Shown here one piece after another: positions 23,065 through 35,004 of a stretch of 64,000 nt of DNA. Numbering within the stretch: position 1 is the first letter of the stretch; the number at the start of each line of letters is the position of its first letter. The translations under genes and the position numbers were made by a program. The stretch is from Lepas anatifera (lineage: Eukaryota; Arthropoda; Thecostraca; Lepadidae): NCBI GenBank assembly GCA_034440635.1, contig JAOTON010001698.1:186001-250000 (forward strand), given 5' to 3'. A model generated the notes under the pieces. The model ran no database searches. It saw only the letters and a program-made list of their open reading frames with translations, and was not told the DNA's origin.

Positions 23065-24857
23065 ATGCCTCGGAAATATATCCGTAAATCTGGTATAGGA
23101 TCCACGCCTGCTGGCGTAATGAAGGCTGCAGTGCAGCAAGTTACTGGAGAGAAACGTTCACTAAGAAAAGTGGATCAGCAGCATGGGATATCTAGGTCCA
23201 CCCTGGCAAGATACGTCAAGGAGTACCGGAAAAACCCCAGCGCCAGGATGGAGCCCGAGTACAATCATGCTCAGGTGTTTACGGACGCCGAGGAGGAGCA
23301 ATTGAAAGATTATCTGCTGCAGTGCTCGGGAATGTTCTACGGCCTCACTACTAAGCAAACGAGAGAGCTGGCCTTCGAAATGGCCATGGCGAACGGCGTA
23401 GCTCCGGAAAAATGGAAACAAGCAAAAACGGCGGGGGTGGAATGGCTAAAGGGTTTCGTGAAACGGCACACCGACCTCGCTCTCCGGACTCCAGAGGCGA
23501 CCAGCCTGGCTAGGTCTTCTGCGTTCAATCGTCATAACGTAGGAAACTTCTTTGATGTCCTGGAAGATGTTGTCAAGAAAGTGAATGTGAATGGAACCAG
23601 AATCTTCAACCTGGACGAGACTGGCTGCACCACAGTGCAAAAGCCTTCCAAGGTTTTTGCATCAAAGGGTGCAAAACAGGAAGGCCAAGTGACATCCCAA
23701 GAGAGGGGTGAGCTCGTTACCATGGTCGGGATAGTATCCGCCACCGGCAGTGCACTCCCTCCCGTGTACGTTTTCCCAAGGAAAACACTGAGGGACTCAC
23801 TCATGCATGGAGCACCAGAGGGATCTCTCGGCCTCGTGCACTCCACTGGATGGATGACCTCAGAAAACTTCATGTTCGTTCTAGAGCACTTCCTGAAGAA
23901 CACTAATTCATCCAAACAGAGTCCGACACTTCTGGTCATGGACAACCACTGCGGCCATGTGAGTTTGAGTGCCCTTCAGTATGCCAAAAGGAACGGCATC
24001 TACATCGTGACCCTCCCGCAACACACCTCACAAAAAAACGCAGCCACTGGACCGTACAGTGTTTGGTCCCATGAAGACGTTCTTCAACGCTGGAGTCAAC
24101 GCCAAGATGCTCCAAGACCCAGGGAGAACAATCGCCATTCACCAAATGGCAGAGCTGATTGGAGCTGCCTGGATGAGGTCCGCCACGCCCGTTAACATCA
24201 CTGCGGGTTTCAAGGCGGCTGGCATATGGCCGTTGGACCGACATGTATTCAGCGACGAAGACTACCTTCCAGCTGAGGTGACCAATATCCCAGAGCTCGA
24301 AATAGAAAAGCAGGGCCTTCCCGGTCAAGAGGACTACTACCATCCATCAACAGAGCAAACGGCGAAAGGTCCGCCCAACCAAGAAAGATCTCGAATGCAA
24401 CAAGAAAAGGACCAAGCTCTGTACGGCGGAGTTCGCTGTGCGTCACCAGCAAAGAACCAAGGTTCGTCTGACCGAGAACTGGGATTTTCGCCCGAAGAGC
24501 TACGAGGTTTCCCAAAAGCTGCTGCTGCTGCGAAGAGGAAGAGAAAAACTGCAGTGGTAACTCGAGCTCGTCACGCGAATTTCAACGCCCGAGATTAAAC
24601 GTCTTCGCGCAGCCGAAGTCAAGAAGGGAGCCGGGGTTAAAAGGGGCAAGAAAGGCGCCAAGAAGTCCGCAAGAAAGCTGAACTTAAACATCCCCAGCTC
24701 TAGTAGCGATGTGATGTGCATCATCTGTGGCATGCGTTTTGATAGGTCCGCCGAGGATTGGATACAATGCGGGATGTGCAGTGGCTGGGCGTGCGTGCCC
24801 TGCACGGATGTCATGCCCGGTCAAAGTGCATACGTTTGCGACCTGTGTCGTGACTAA
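23065..24857 (+). pseudogene. pogo-like DDE transposase with C-terminal PHD-like zinc finger, frameshifted
   Basis: The first frame (23065-24195) starts MPRKYIRKSG and has a psq-type helix-turn-helix, a CENP-B-like DNA-binding region and the DDE core. D184 lies in FNLDETGC and D293 in VMDNHCGH. The third Asp, in QPLD at 24050-24052, is reached only after a +1 change of frame near the A-run 24032-24038. The second frame (to 24598) continues with FGPMKTFFN and the GLWPLD-like AGIWPLDRHVF. A second frame change between about 24550 and 24598 leads into a basic stretch and a Cys-rich finger (CIICG, WIQCGMCSGWACVPC, CDLC) ending with TAA at 24855-24857. Spacing of the last two Asp is about 36 residues. 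The element is probably inactive unless the A-run is an assembly error. Confidence 0.85.
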
Positions 24858-25807
24858 AGTGATATGGGGCCAAATGGTCAGTTGGACGATGTTTCTCTCT
24901 GCCCAGATTGCAAAAATGAAAGGAAATATGTCTCGTTCTCCTCCGGTTATGGCGAAATTTGAGGTATGCTTGCACATACCTTGAACACGCGAAGCTTGTG
25001 TTGAATTTGTGTAAATGCACTTTTTTCCCAGAACAGTGTTTTAAAGTCTAACTTTTTCTCGAAAACAAATGAAATACTGTCATTTAAACGGAAACATGAT
25101 TATTTCTTTGGATATGATAAGTTAAAAAAAATAATGAAAGCGATATGTAGTCATATATTTTAAATGTTTCTCAGGGGTTCTCTAGAAATTAAGATAAATA
25201 TGAATCAGCGAAGCAATAATGATATTCAGATGGCGTTGCATAGCTAATTCTTCAAATAGCTGCAATATGAATTTGTGGCAAGACACGTAACTGGTTACAA
25301 AATTAGAAATGATGGTCTGCAGCATGAAAATATCATGCATTTATATCAACATCAATAAAATCATACAGAGCATCATTCTCAACAAGCATGCATCACACCA
25401 AAATTATTCCTAGAACAATTGAAACATGACACCAATATACTTGGTCATGTAGGCTACCACATTTTTCCTCTGTTTTACCTACATATTTATATGGCATGGA
25501 TACGTTAAATTGTAGCATACCTCGCACATAGATCGATGTCCTGATTCTCACCCGCATGTCCCACTTCTCCCCGCGGTGTGTCCCAGTTCTCCTGGGCCTG
25601 TCCCAACTCTCCACCTCAGGCGTTTTTTATATTTCGTTACATTGTTCAAATACCTTTTGATTATTGAAGCTGTGACATCTCATAATTAAGGACAATTGTC
25701 TCCTCTACCTATTGGTACCATTTTGAATATCATAGGGTCAGTCACTGAATTTCTGTAAATTTTTAAAATCAGCCTTTAATTTTCGTCCCAGTTCTCCCCC
25801 TCTCCCC

Positions 25808-26418
25808 TACAATTGCTTGGCACATATACAGCTATGAACGAAATCATGGGAGGGTTGCATTTCACTACACCACACCTGGTGGACATTAAACACAAGTGTT
25901 AAGGTGAAATATAAAATCAGTTGGCAAGTACTAGACTGGCCTGAATGGTCAAGACTGAAGACAACTGACAAACATCAAAGAAGGACTGGAGTTAGGACTG
26001 GAAAAGGGAAGGTCTGGCAAATATGATTCATAACATTTTTCTTTGTAATGTTTGTATATTCTCCTCAGAGTATAGCTCAAATTGAAACCATTCTATTTTT
26101 CATCATATGTAGCTGCCAAAAACAGTCGCATGTCTTTTTGTTGACAAATAGTTGGGTGTTGACACATTGTTAGAGCTAGGGGCTACGACAAGTTTGGATA
26201 ATTTCTTTCCAGTTAATTTCCTGCCATGTGCATCTTAAATACTGGGGATATATCATACCCTGACTCCTCTACATCCTGCACAATACAAAAAGAAGACAGC
26301 CCATATTGCAGGCCTAACCCAGTGCATGCCAGCTTTCTAAAGTCTGGTACTAACGTGAAACTTCATCTGCTTCAACGTCAGCACCTGCTGGTGCATCAGC
26401 CGGCGCCTGGTGGGCCAC
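25808..26418. other. Flank of the pogo-like transposon, no gene recognised
   Basis: AT-rich sequence between the transposon and the 24-bp minisatellite. No splice-bounded or domain-bearing coding segment was seen. Confidence 0.6.
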
Positions 26419-26821
26419 ACACGCTGATGGCCAGGTCCTGACACACGCTGATGGCCAGGTCCTGACACACGCTGATGGCCAGGTCCTGACACACGCTGAT
26501 GGCCAGGTCCTGACACACGCTGATGGCCAGGTCCTGACACACGCTGATGGCCAGGTCCTGACACACGCTGATGGCCAGGTCCTGACACACGCTGATGGCC
26601 AGGTCCTGACACACGCTGATGGCCAGGTCCTGACACACGCTGATGGCCAGGTCCTGACACACGCTGATGGCCAGGTCCTGACACACGCTGATGGCCAGGT
26701 CCTGCACACGCTGATGGCCAGGTCCTGACACACGCTGATGGCCAGGTCCTGACACACGCTGATGGCCAGGTCCTGACACACGCTGATGGCCAGGTCCTGA
26801 CACACGCTGATGGCCAGGTCC
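26419..26821. repeat. 24-bp minisatellite, about 17 near-identical units
   Basis: The unit is ACACGCTGATGGCCAGGTCC plus TGAC. Units are almost identical; one at about 26703 lacks a single A. Because 24 is divisible by three, one plus frame (THADGQVL) and all three minus frames stay open, which makes long artificial reading frames. The near-identity points to recent expansion or active homogenisation. Confidence 0.95.
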
Positions 26822-27669
26822 ACCGGCGGCTGGCTCAGCTGGCGCAGCCCAGGCACTTGCTACAGAACCTGGTGCACCGGAGGTACCAGGTGCAGCCGGA
26901 GAGCCCGGTGCTTCGCAGGCGCCAACCACGTCACAAACGACCAGCAGATGCTGGAAGGACTGGACATGCCACAGCGACACACTGGCATGGCTGCAAAATT
27001 GTCGGAAAGCTTAGGGGAACGCTTCTGGGCACACCGATGGAAACATTGCGGAGTTGGTAAAGCAGGGGTGGAATAACACTAATATGGCCGACATCAGATA
27101 CAGATCCATACCCCTGATTGAGAGCATGTTGATGCACTGCATGATTATGAAGCAGGCTAAACCCAAATACCACTATTACTTTCTAAGTGTTATAACAAGC
27201 AAACTGGTCTTAGATCACATTTCATGAAAAGTACGTATGGACAGCTTCGATTCGGAATCAAATGTTGTACAAGGAAATTCGACCCAACTTAATAATATTA
27301 TTAGTAAACGTTGATAATATTATTAGTAGACTTGACCCGCCTTAATTATTAATTGGTTATTATATAGGTAAGTTCCATCTCAGGTACTCCATACCATCTC
27401 AGACATTAAGGGGCGTAGCAAAACGCCAGTGGGAGGGTAGGTGGCGGCTGCAGGGGTGTAGGTACATCATAGCCAAATTAATGTGCTATTGATAACATAG
27501 CAAAACACAAATATCAATATATTGTTTATACATTTTTCATGGAATGTGATCTAAGGACCAGTTTTCTTGCATAACACCACTAGCGCCTTTAGGAACAACA
27601 ACAGTGATATTTTGGCTCTGCCTGCCTCGTAATCATGCAGTGCAATCGTCATGCTTCCAATCAGGGGTG

Positions 27670-27672
<3 letters not shown>
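26822..27672. other. Between minisatellite and (AT)n: no gene recognised
   Basis: The first 240 bp are GC-rich and open in several frames without a domain. Further on is a duplicated AATATTATTAGTA word (about 27290-27335). No gene can be supported. Confidence 0.55.

Positions 27673-27732
<60 letters not shown>
27673..27732. repeat. (AT)30 microsatellite
   Basis: Sixty uninterrupted alternating A and T. Confidence 0.98.
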
Positions 27733-27734
<2 letters not shown>

Positions 27735-28303
27735 TGGTGCCCGGGCACCTCCTAATGAACGGTCGAGTCAGTGTTAAAATATTGTGTAAATTCATTGTTT
27801 TTCATTCCAGCACCTTGAATTGGATTGAATTTATAATTGAAAAGGTCTGCATGAGGGTTAAAATAAAGATTGTACTATCATATATCTTGTCATGTGCTGG
27901 TTATTGACATTGTTCCAAATTTGGGCACCCGTAGTTATTTTCGGAAATCCGCACCGCTCCTTCCAATAGTGCTTGCGAAAATTATTATAGGCACACGACG
28001 ATATAGCATGCACGATCGGAGAAATGAACAAATTACTTGACTAGCTTAGTTGCCGACTATTTTGGTCATTTGCCCAAGTAATGAAGCAACTGCTTATAGG
28101 ACACTGACCGGATTTCTATTGTCCGAAGGTAAACTATCGGCTTTTGGGGTTGCTTTAGTGAAATCGACGATATCGAAATCCAATATTCTGAAACTGGGTC
28201 CCAACTTTACCCACCCTAATAAAGATGTAACCAGATTTTCGGCAGTCTAATTTCTTCCTCATGTATTCAACCTAACACCCGCACTGGAGAAGTGTCTGAC
28301 ACT

Positions 28304-30333
28304 AACGCGCACTGGAGGGCAGGGCCTGGTAGGCCCCCCTTCTCCCACTGAGATCTAAGAAACTAAGAGGAGTAGAGAAAATACCGGTTGGGGGTGGGTA
28401 GATGCTGTGGTGGTCTTTATCATAGCCATTTTCATCGACCTAGGTCAATATTTTCAAGGTCAAACAAGGTCTTGGGAGCTATTGGGAAATGCCGTAATTA
28501 TCTAGGAAACATCGGGAATTTGACAAAGGCGGACTAGGGTGATTGAGATTAGGTCACAAATATTTCCTAAAATGTTTTGTGGTCAAGGTTTATCAAGGCT
28601 ATTGACCCTATGACGTCACCATACGGTATACATCGTATAATGTACACTATAAAGAGCATTATAGCAACCGTTGGGCGGGAAATGAGGATTGACCCTTACT
28701 CATGACCTTTGGCCTTGACATTGACATTGAGTTACCTTAACTATGACGTCATAGCATAAAATACGTCAGACCGGGTAACGCCATTTGACAAGCACTGGTT
28801 CAATGACAGTGACGGCAGAATGTCCGAATTTAAGGGAGAGGGGCACCATGGATTTTTCAATCCATTTATTTGCAGTCAGGGGTCTAAAAAATTGTTACCT
28901 GGTCGCTGATGAAACCACAGAGGCTGAACGTGGTCTCACTGGGGGGGGTATTCGCTAGATATGGCCTAGTCACTGAGTGCACCCTAAAATCTCAATACAC
29001 ACAGTCTCACTGACCTTATAAAGCAGTCTCTGCCTCTTTTGCATCATATAATTTCATTTGGTTCACTATATTCTTTTTATACAAACATTGCAACAAAAAG
29101 TGTAGCAATTTTTTGGTATACCATTCCCAATTTTTTAGGACCTGCCCAGTCTACCCCATCCAAATTAAATTAAAACAAAAGCAGGGAACCAGCAACTTGA
29201 ATTCTGCTGGCTTAAATATATGGCAACCTCACTGTAACTACAACCAATTTACACAGCAGCTGGTGTGAACACAAATGTTGCTCAGCAAGAAAGTAATGGT
29301 AGTATTTTTGAAAATTGCTTCATTTTATTAAGGGTAGATTTTGGAGAATAAGGGGTATGACTTTTGGAATACCTAGAAATATAGGAAATTGTATATCCTA
29401 GATCAGATTGAGGCTTAACATGTTAAAATGTGTGCTAACGACTGCGGATCTCAGTGCAAATCCTACCTTTCTGAGCATACTTATTTAAAAACCATCTCAC
29501 TTGAGTAAAATGATATGAGAGATTTTCTCTGAGCCAAACAATCAAACATTGATAGCAATGCTTAAAGATTTCAAAATACAACCACAGCATGATAAAACAG
29601 AACCCATCACAGTCACACCAGGACGAGGTTACAAAGTATGGCAGTTTTAGCAAACCTTGGCAGTGTGAACACCCATACACAAGACTGGTGCAGGTGGTGA
29701 GTATTTTGGAGGGAAAAGACTGCTTCCTGTGTTTTGTATTGATGTGGGCTTTTTGGTGTGTTCAAACTGTTCCATAATTAAGATGTCAAGTGCCAATACA
29801 AATGAAATTGAAATGACCACTACCTACCTAGCCACATAGAATGAGAAGTTGCATTGCGTAAGACCCAATACTGATACTTTAGTGCCAAACGGAAAGTGCA
29901 GACAATGCAACATGCAGTGAAAGAATACTATGTGAATACCATATTTTCTATTTTTAATGAGGGATCAGTGTCCATGATTTCTCCCAAGTTCAGTGGAATT
30001 TATAGGTGGCTAGTGGTGCATTATAAATGGTACAACTTGACTGGCCTCCTGCCATACTTTGAACAATGAGGGATAGTGTACAGATGCTATGTATATTTAT
30101 GCCCACAATTACCTAGGTAGTATGGAAGCAAACATTTTAAATTACTAGCCTAACATACGTGATCACCCACTGACACACTGCAGCAAAAAATAAGATGCAA
30201 ACAAAGACAGCGAAACCTTTTAAATAATACCACCTAACTACCTAATAATAATTTCCATCTACAAACTTCCTCTCTCGTATTACCCTGATTCCACCGATCC
30301 GTTTGTGTTTTAGATATCTTGCCACGGATTATC
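28304..30333. other. Sequence left of the BEL element, no gene recognised
   Basis: AT-rich to mixed sequence. The words AAGGTCAA and TGACCTTGAC recur between 28430 and 28740 and resemble words near 38330-38370, consistent with one element split by the BEL insertion. No coding domain. Confidence 0.5.
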
Positions 30334-30918
30334 TGTGGTAACTGGTCATTAATTGTGTTCGCCTTTCTGTTTCAGGTACAATATGAATGTCTGTTAAGCA
30401 GTAGCATGCTGGGTTTTGAAGGCATAAGGGAGACCATGTGCATGTATACGATGATGGAAGCTGTTGAGCTGTTAAGCAAAGTCTGGTTTCCTTTGTTTGC
30501 TTTTTTGTAAGCACGAGAAGTAACCACTACCGTCGCCCCTGGTAAAACTTCTGGTGAGTGCTGCTGGATTGGTGGATCGCTTTCGGGGATTGAATTGAAA
30601 GGCTAAAGCGCATGTAAATGCTTTGTTGGCGTGGTATGCTCATGCATGTTTGTGGTGTTTGCATGCTTTCATTGAGCTCTGGCCTGCAGCGCTTCTTGGT
30701 CCTTGACTGGTATGTTCGTGTCTTCCACAGAAACCACCGAGTTTGGCAGCTGCATTTCCCATTTCTTGTTTGTTTTCAGGGCCTTAGCCATGCCCCCCTT
30801 GTTCCCAAACCATTCTCATGTCAGGGTATGTTCACATTGCGTCTGCTAAAGTGCCAAATATAGGTCTTTGCAAGAAACAGGTGCGTCTGACCAAGTTTTG
30901 AAAGCGACGGTTGTGACA
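30334..30918 (+). repeat. 5' LTR of BEL/Pao element
   Basis: 585 bp, matching the 3' LTR at 583 positions by eye. Left flank ends TTATC. Confidence 0.93.
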
Positions 30919-30957
30919 GTTTCAGAAGTTTTTCATGGCATTTAGTCAAACCTGAGC

Positions 30958-33906
30958 ATGAGTGACACCAAGATTGCTGAGCTTAAAGCGCTGAGGGCAA
31001 GAAAAGTAGGATCATTGACAAGGGCTCGTCGCAGGGCGTTTGTCACAATTGACTGCAAGGGAAGTCGAACCCAGCTATGTGAGTTGATGAAAGAGATTGA
31101 TCAAGCATATGAAGCTGTTGAAGAGGTTCACTTTCAGTACATCAGTCAACTCAGTGATGAAGATGAGCTGAAGGGAGCTAAGAAGTACCTAGAACAGGTT
31201 GAGCAGCAGCGTGCTGAAGCTATTGACAAGATTAAGGAACACTTAGAATCCAGGAAGGATGAACCACCGTCTGTCACATCCAGTCACAAGTCAGAATGTG
31301 ATGCTTCAGTGCACAGTGGCAAGGCCAAAAGCAGAGAAGCGGAGATTCAAGCAAAGGTTAAACAGTGTCAGGTTGTACAAGCAGAGCAAGAGCTCAGGCT
31401 GCAAGAAGAAGAGCTGGCACTGAAGAAAAGGCGTAAGATGTTCGAGTTGAAATCAGCTCATGATCTAGCTAAGCTGGAAGCAACACTGCAGAAAGCAGCT
31501 CTTGATGATTTGGAATGGGATCGTCGAGACGATTTCAAGGACGAAGAGATGCTTGAGGATTTCAGATTTGGAGAGGAAGTGGGGAAAGTGGTTCATGACA
31601 GCCAAGAAGCGTGCCGAGTTGAAGCATCATTCGTCTCCAGCATCCCAAGGATAAGCCTGCCCATCTTCAACGGAAACTGCCTAGAGTGGCCAAAGTGGCT
31701 TGGTTTATTTGAGGCCATGGTTGATAAGCAGCCTTCACTGTCCAAAACAGAGAAGATGATACATCTTCAATCTGCTGTTTCTGGTTTGGCGTACAAGACT
31801 ATCAGTGGATTTTTGTTGAATCCTGAGTTGTATGACGAAGCACTCTGCACACTCAAGGAGATATTTGGACGGGAAAGGGACGTAATTCGCGCCCACCTTA
31901 ACGCCTTGTTCTCCACACCTCGGCTGAGCAGTGGGAGTGCTTCCCATCTTGAGGATCTGTATGCTATTGTACACAGCACTGTAGCAGTCTTGAAGAGCCT
32001 GAAGGCTATCGGTGACTTGCAAAGTCAGGAGAATCTGCTCAGGACAGTGGAGAAGCTCCCTTCAGACTTACGAAGAGAGTGGAGTAAGTTTGAAGTGGAC
32101 ACACAGTCTAGTGAGGTGGCATTAGACACATTCGCCTGTTGGCTTAGAAAACAGGCAAAAATCGCTCTCAACTGTGTGGGATCTGCTTCCTATGAAAAAA
32201 GACCTGATGTAAAACGTTCCACTCTCGCGCTCAGCGCCGACAGGACCGGCTGCACCTGCTGCAGTGAGGACCACACCCTACCTGAATGTAACACCTTTCT
32301 CTCCTGGACTGTGGATGCCCGAGCGCAGTTTGTCAGCAACCATGATCTCTGTTTCTACTGTCTCCAAAGCGGTCACCGCCTGAGAGGCTGCATTGAAGCC
32401 AGGCCATGTGGTCAAGACGGATGTAGAATGAGGCACCATGCGATCCTGCACGGCAGTAAACGGATTGTAAGATTCAGAAATGAGGATGAAGCAGTCATGC
32501 GGCAGACACCATCAGAACAATCAGTAGACCGCACTGTGGCCGCCTCTTACCATAATGTCGAGGACTCTGTCACGCTGTTGCAGATTGTGCCGGTGAGGGT
32601 GCATGGAGCGAATGGAGCCTACCGTGACGTGAACGCTCTATTGGACCCAGGGTCGCAGACCTCGCTTTGCTGCGAAAGTGTGCTGACACCTTTGAAGATT
32701 ACTGGTGACACCCACAAACTTTGTTTACAGAACGTCGAGGGCAGCGGCTCACCACATGATGCCCAACGAGTAAGGTTAACTCTGAGTCCCCTGTACGCAT
32801 CTGAGACAGAAACAGTGGTTGAAGTACCGGAGGCTTTCTCAGTGTCGGCACTAAACGTGAAGCCCCCTGCGGTGCCGTCTGCCCTGAAGAGTCAGTGGCA
32901 ACACGTCTCAGACCTCGATATACCAGACTGCAGTGGTGCTCCAGTTGAACTCCTTCTCGGAGCCAACGTACTTGAAGTCGTCCTCCAAAAGGAAGCAAGG
33001 ATCGGGAAACCAGGTCAGCCTGTGGCAGTAAAAACAGCTTTCGGATGGACGCTCACAGGGTCAATCAAAGGTTTGGTACCAGAGCGACTTCGTGAGGTCA
33101 TGTTTTTAGGTAAAACATCAGAACATCAGGACCTCAACAACACACTTCAAGATTGGTGGACAACGGAGTCGTTCGGTGTCAAAGTAGATAGCCCCGTCTC
33201 AAAATCTCAGGAGGATGTGAAGGCCCAAAGGATCATGGAAGAAACCACTAAGCTAGTGGATGGAAGATATGAAACTGGGCTTTTATGGAAGCAAGATCAG
33301 GTGGAGCTTCCAAAAAACAAGACGATGGCTGCGAAACGTCTCGAGGCACTGGAGAGGGTACTTCTTCGAGATGAAAGCAAGGCGGAGAAGTATAAAGCCA
33401 TAATTCAGGACTATGTGGCTACAGGATTCGCCCGCAAGCTGTCTGCTGAAGAGGTTGCTCAGCACCACCCTCGAGAATGGTACCTTCCCCACCACGGAGT
33501 TGTAAATCCCCATAAACCGGGGAAGCTCCGTCTAGTCTACGACGCTACCGCTAAGTATCGTGGGACTTCCCTGAATGACAATCTACTTACCGGACCAGAC
33601 ATGCTCTTGAGCCTCCCCGGAGTGTTGCTGAGGTTTCGTGAAGAGAGTGTCGCAATCTGTGGAGACGTGGAGAAAATGTACCATCAGGTAAAGGTGATAA
33701 AGGAAGATCAGCCCGCTCTGCGTTTTCTCTGGAGGGACTTGGATCCAACGAGGATACCTGATGTCTACACAATGACGGTGATGATTTTTGGTGCAAAGTC
33801 AAGTCGGGCATCAGCAAGTTTCGTTATGCGAAAGACTGCAGATGACCACCAGGATGGAAGCTTGCTCGGGAAGAGAGCTGCAATAGCAGTCCATAGAAAC
33901 TGTTAG
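30958..33906 (+). pseudogene. BEL/Pao Gag-protease-partial reverse transcriptase, ends at an internal TAG
   Basis: 982 codons from ATG 30958, only 39 nt after the 5' LTR. Residues about 100-200 form a charged coiled coil. A DUF1759-type Gag domain runs from about 230 to 395 (SLPIFNGNCLEWPKW). Cys/His zinc-binding motifs lie at about 432-500 (CFYCLQSGH). The retropepsin-like DUF1758 motif is LDPGSQTS near 562. Reverse transcriptase begins near 842 (YLPHHGVVNP), with its first catalytic Asp in CGDVEKMYHQV at 903. The frame stops at TAG 33904-33906, immediately before MDDFL, where the family carries the aromatic residue of its YxDD catalytic motif. The truncated protein would make Gag and protease but no functional polymerase. 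Confidence 0.92.
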
Positions 33907-35004
33907 ATGGATGATTTTCTCAAAAGTGAGAAGTCAGTAGAAGAGGCGAGAGCGATGCGAGCCAAAGTGTCACTCCTGCTGTCACAAGGCGGTTTTCGCC
34001 TCACCAAGTGGCGAAGTAACCAGGTTGAGGTGCTTCAAGATGTACTAGAAAATGAAAGAGCGTATCCAGATTTAGCCCGTCCTACAGAACCGATATTGGG
34101 ATGTCCATGGGACCCAATAAAGGATGAAACAGGCCTAAGAATGGTCGATGCTGAGGTGTCATCAACGAAACGCGGAGTGGTGCAGGCAGTGGCCCGCATA
34201 TTTGACCCGCTAGGCGCAGCAGCTCCCTACACGCTCCAAGCGAAGCTCCTGATCCAAGCATTATGGTCAAAGGGATCAGGATGGGATGATCCACTAGGCG
34301 ACGAAGAACGTCAAATCTGGACGACATGGAAGGAGGACCTGGGACAGCTGCCGAAGCTGCTGGTGCCGCGCTGCCTTAGTATAAGTGACGATGAGTGCAT
34401 ATCCAAAGAGCTGCACGTATTTTCTGATGCATCGGAGGTGGCGTTCGGTACCGTGAGCTATCTCAGGACTGAGCACGGCGAAGGAAGCACCGAAGTTCCT
34501 TTCGTCATGGCAAAGACCAGGGTGGCGCCGCTGAAGCAGTTGTCCGTGGTAAGACTCGAGCTGCAAGGAGCTGTCATGGCGGCGCGACTGGCTGACGCTA
34601 TCACTCGAGAACTCACATACACAATCAAGAGAGTTGTCTTCTGGTGTGACAGTAGGGTAGTGTTGCAATACCTCAACAATGAATGTCGGAGATTTCACAC
34701 ATTTGTCGCGAATCGAGTAGCAGAGATCCGAGAGACCACAGACCCGTCCCAGTGGCGCCATGTACCGGGCTGCCTCAACCCAGCGGATGCCTGCTCGCGT
34801 GGCATTTCCTTGGGTGATCTCATTTCAAATGAAGCATGGCTGCAGGGTCCAGGCTTTCTCAAAGAAGACGAAGTGAACTGGCCAGATCGACAGGCTGTGA
34901 CCGGCCTAGAAGCAGCAGATCCGGAAGTCCGGACCGTCCTCACTGTGGGCGTCGACCGCAGCCGACTATCCGAGGTGCTGCCTGATGCTGATAAGTTCTC
35001 GTAA
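33907..35004 (+). pseudogene. BEL/Pao reverse transcriptase C-terminus and RNase H
   Basis: It continues in the same frame as the preceding segment, directly after the TAG. It opens with the catalytic MDDFLKS, then the thumb region and an RNase H domain with VFSDASEVAFG, the LELQGAVMAARLA Glu motif, VFWCDSRVVLQYL and VPGCLNPADACSRG. It ends at a second in-frame stop, TAA 35002-35004, in the linker before the integrase. An independent start here is not expected biologically; the segment is one piece of a broken polyprotein. Confidence 0.9.

Larger units (their letters stand above)
22011..25807 (+). mobile_element. pogo-like (Tc1/mariner superfamily) DNA transposon, 3.8 kb
   Basis: The ends are inverted repeats: GGGGAGAGGGGGGAGAACTG at 22011 and, read inward on the minus strand from 25807, the same with one G fewer, about 24-25 bp in all ending GGGACG. 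Both ends abut TA (22009-22010 and 25808-25809), the target duplication expected for this superfamily. Inside each end are further copies of the CCCACTTCTCCCC word, including a perfect palindrome at 22365-22399. The internal gene (23065-24857) is a DDE transposase broken by frameshifts. A small hAT-like MITE is inserted at 22549-22807. Confidence 0.85.

Noticed and set aside
26419..26821. CRISPR-like array
   Set aside because: Units are contiguous with no unique spacers; it is an ordinary minisatellite in a eukaryotic genome.
26350..26980. Long minus-strand reading frames over the 24-bp minisatellite
   Set aside because: All three minus frames are open only because a 24-bp unit without stops is repeated; no conserved domain on either side.
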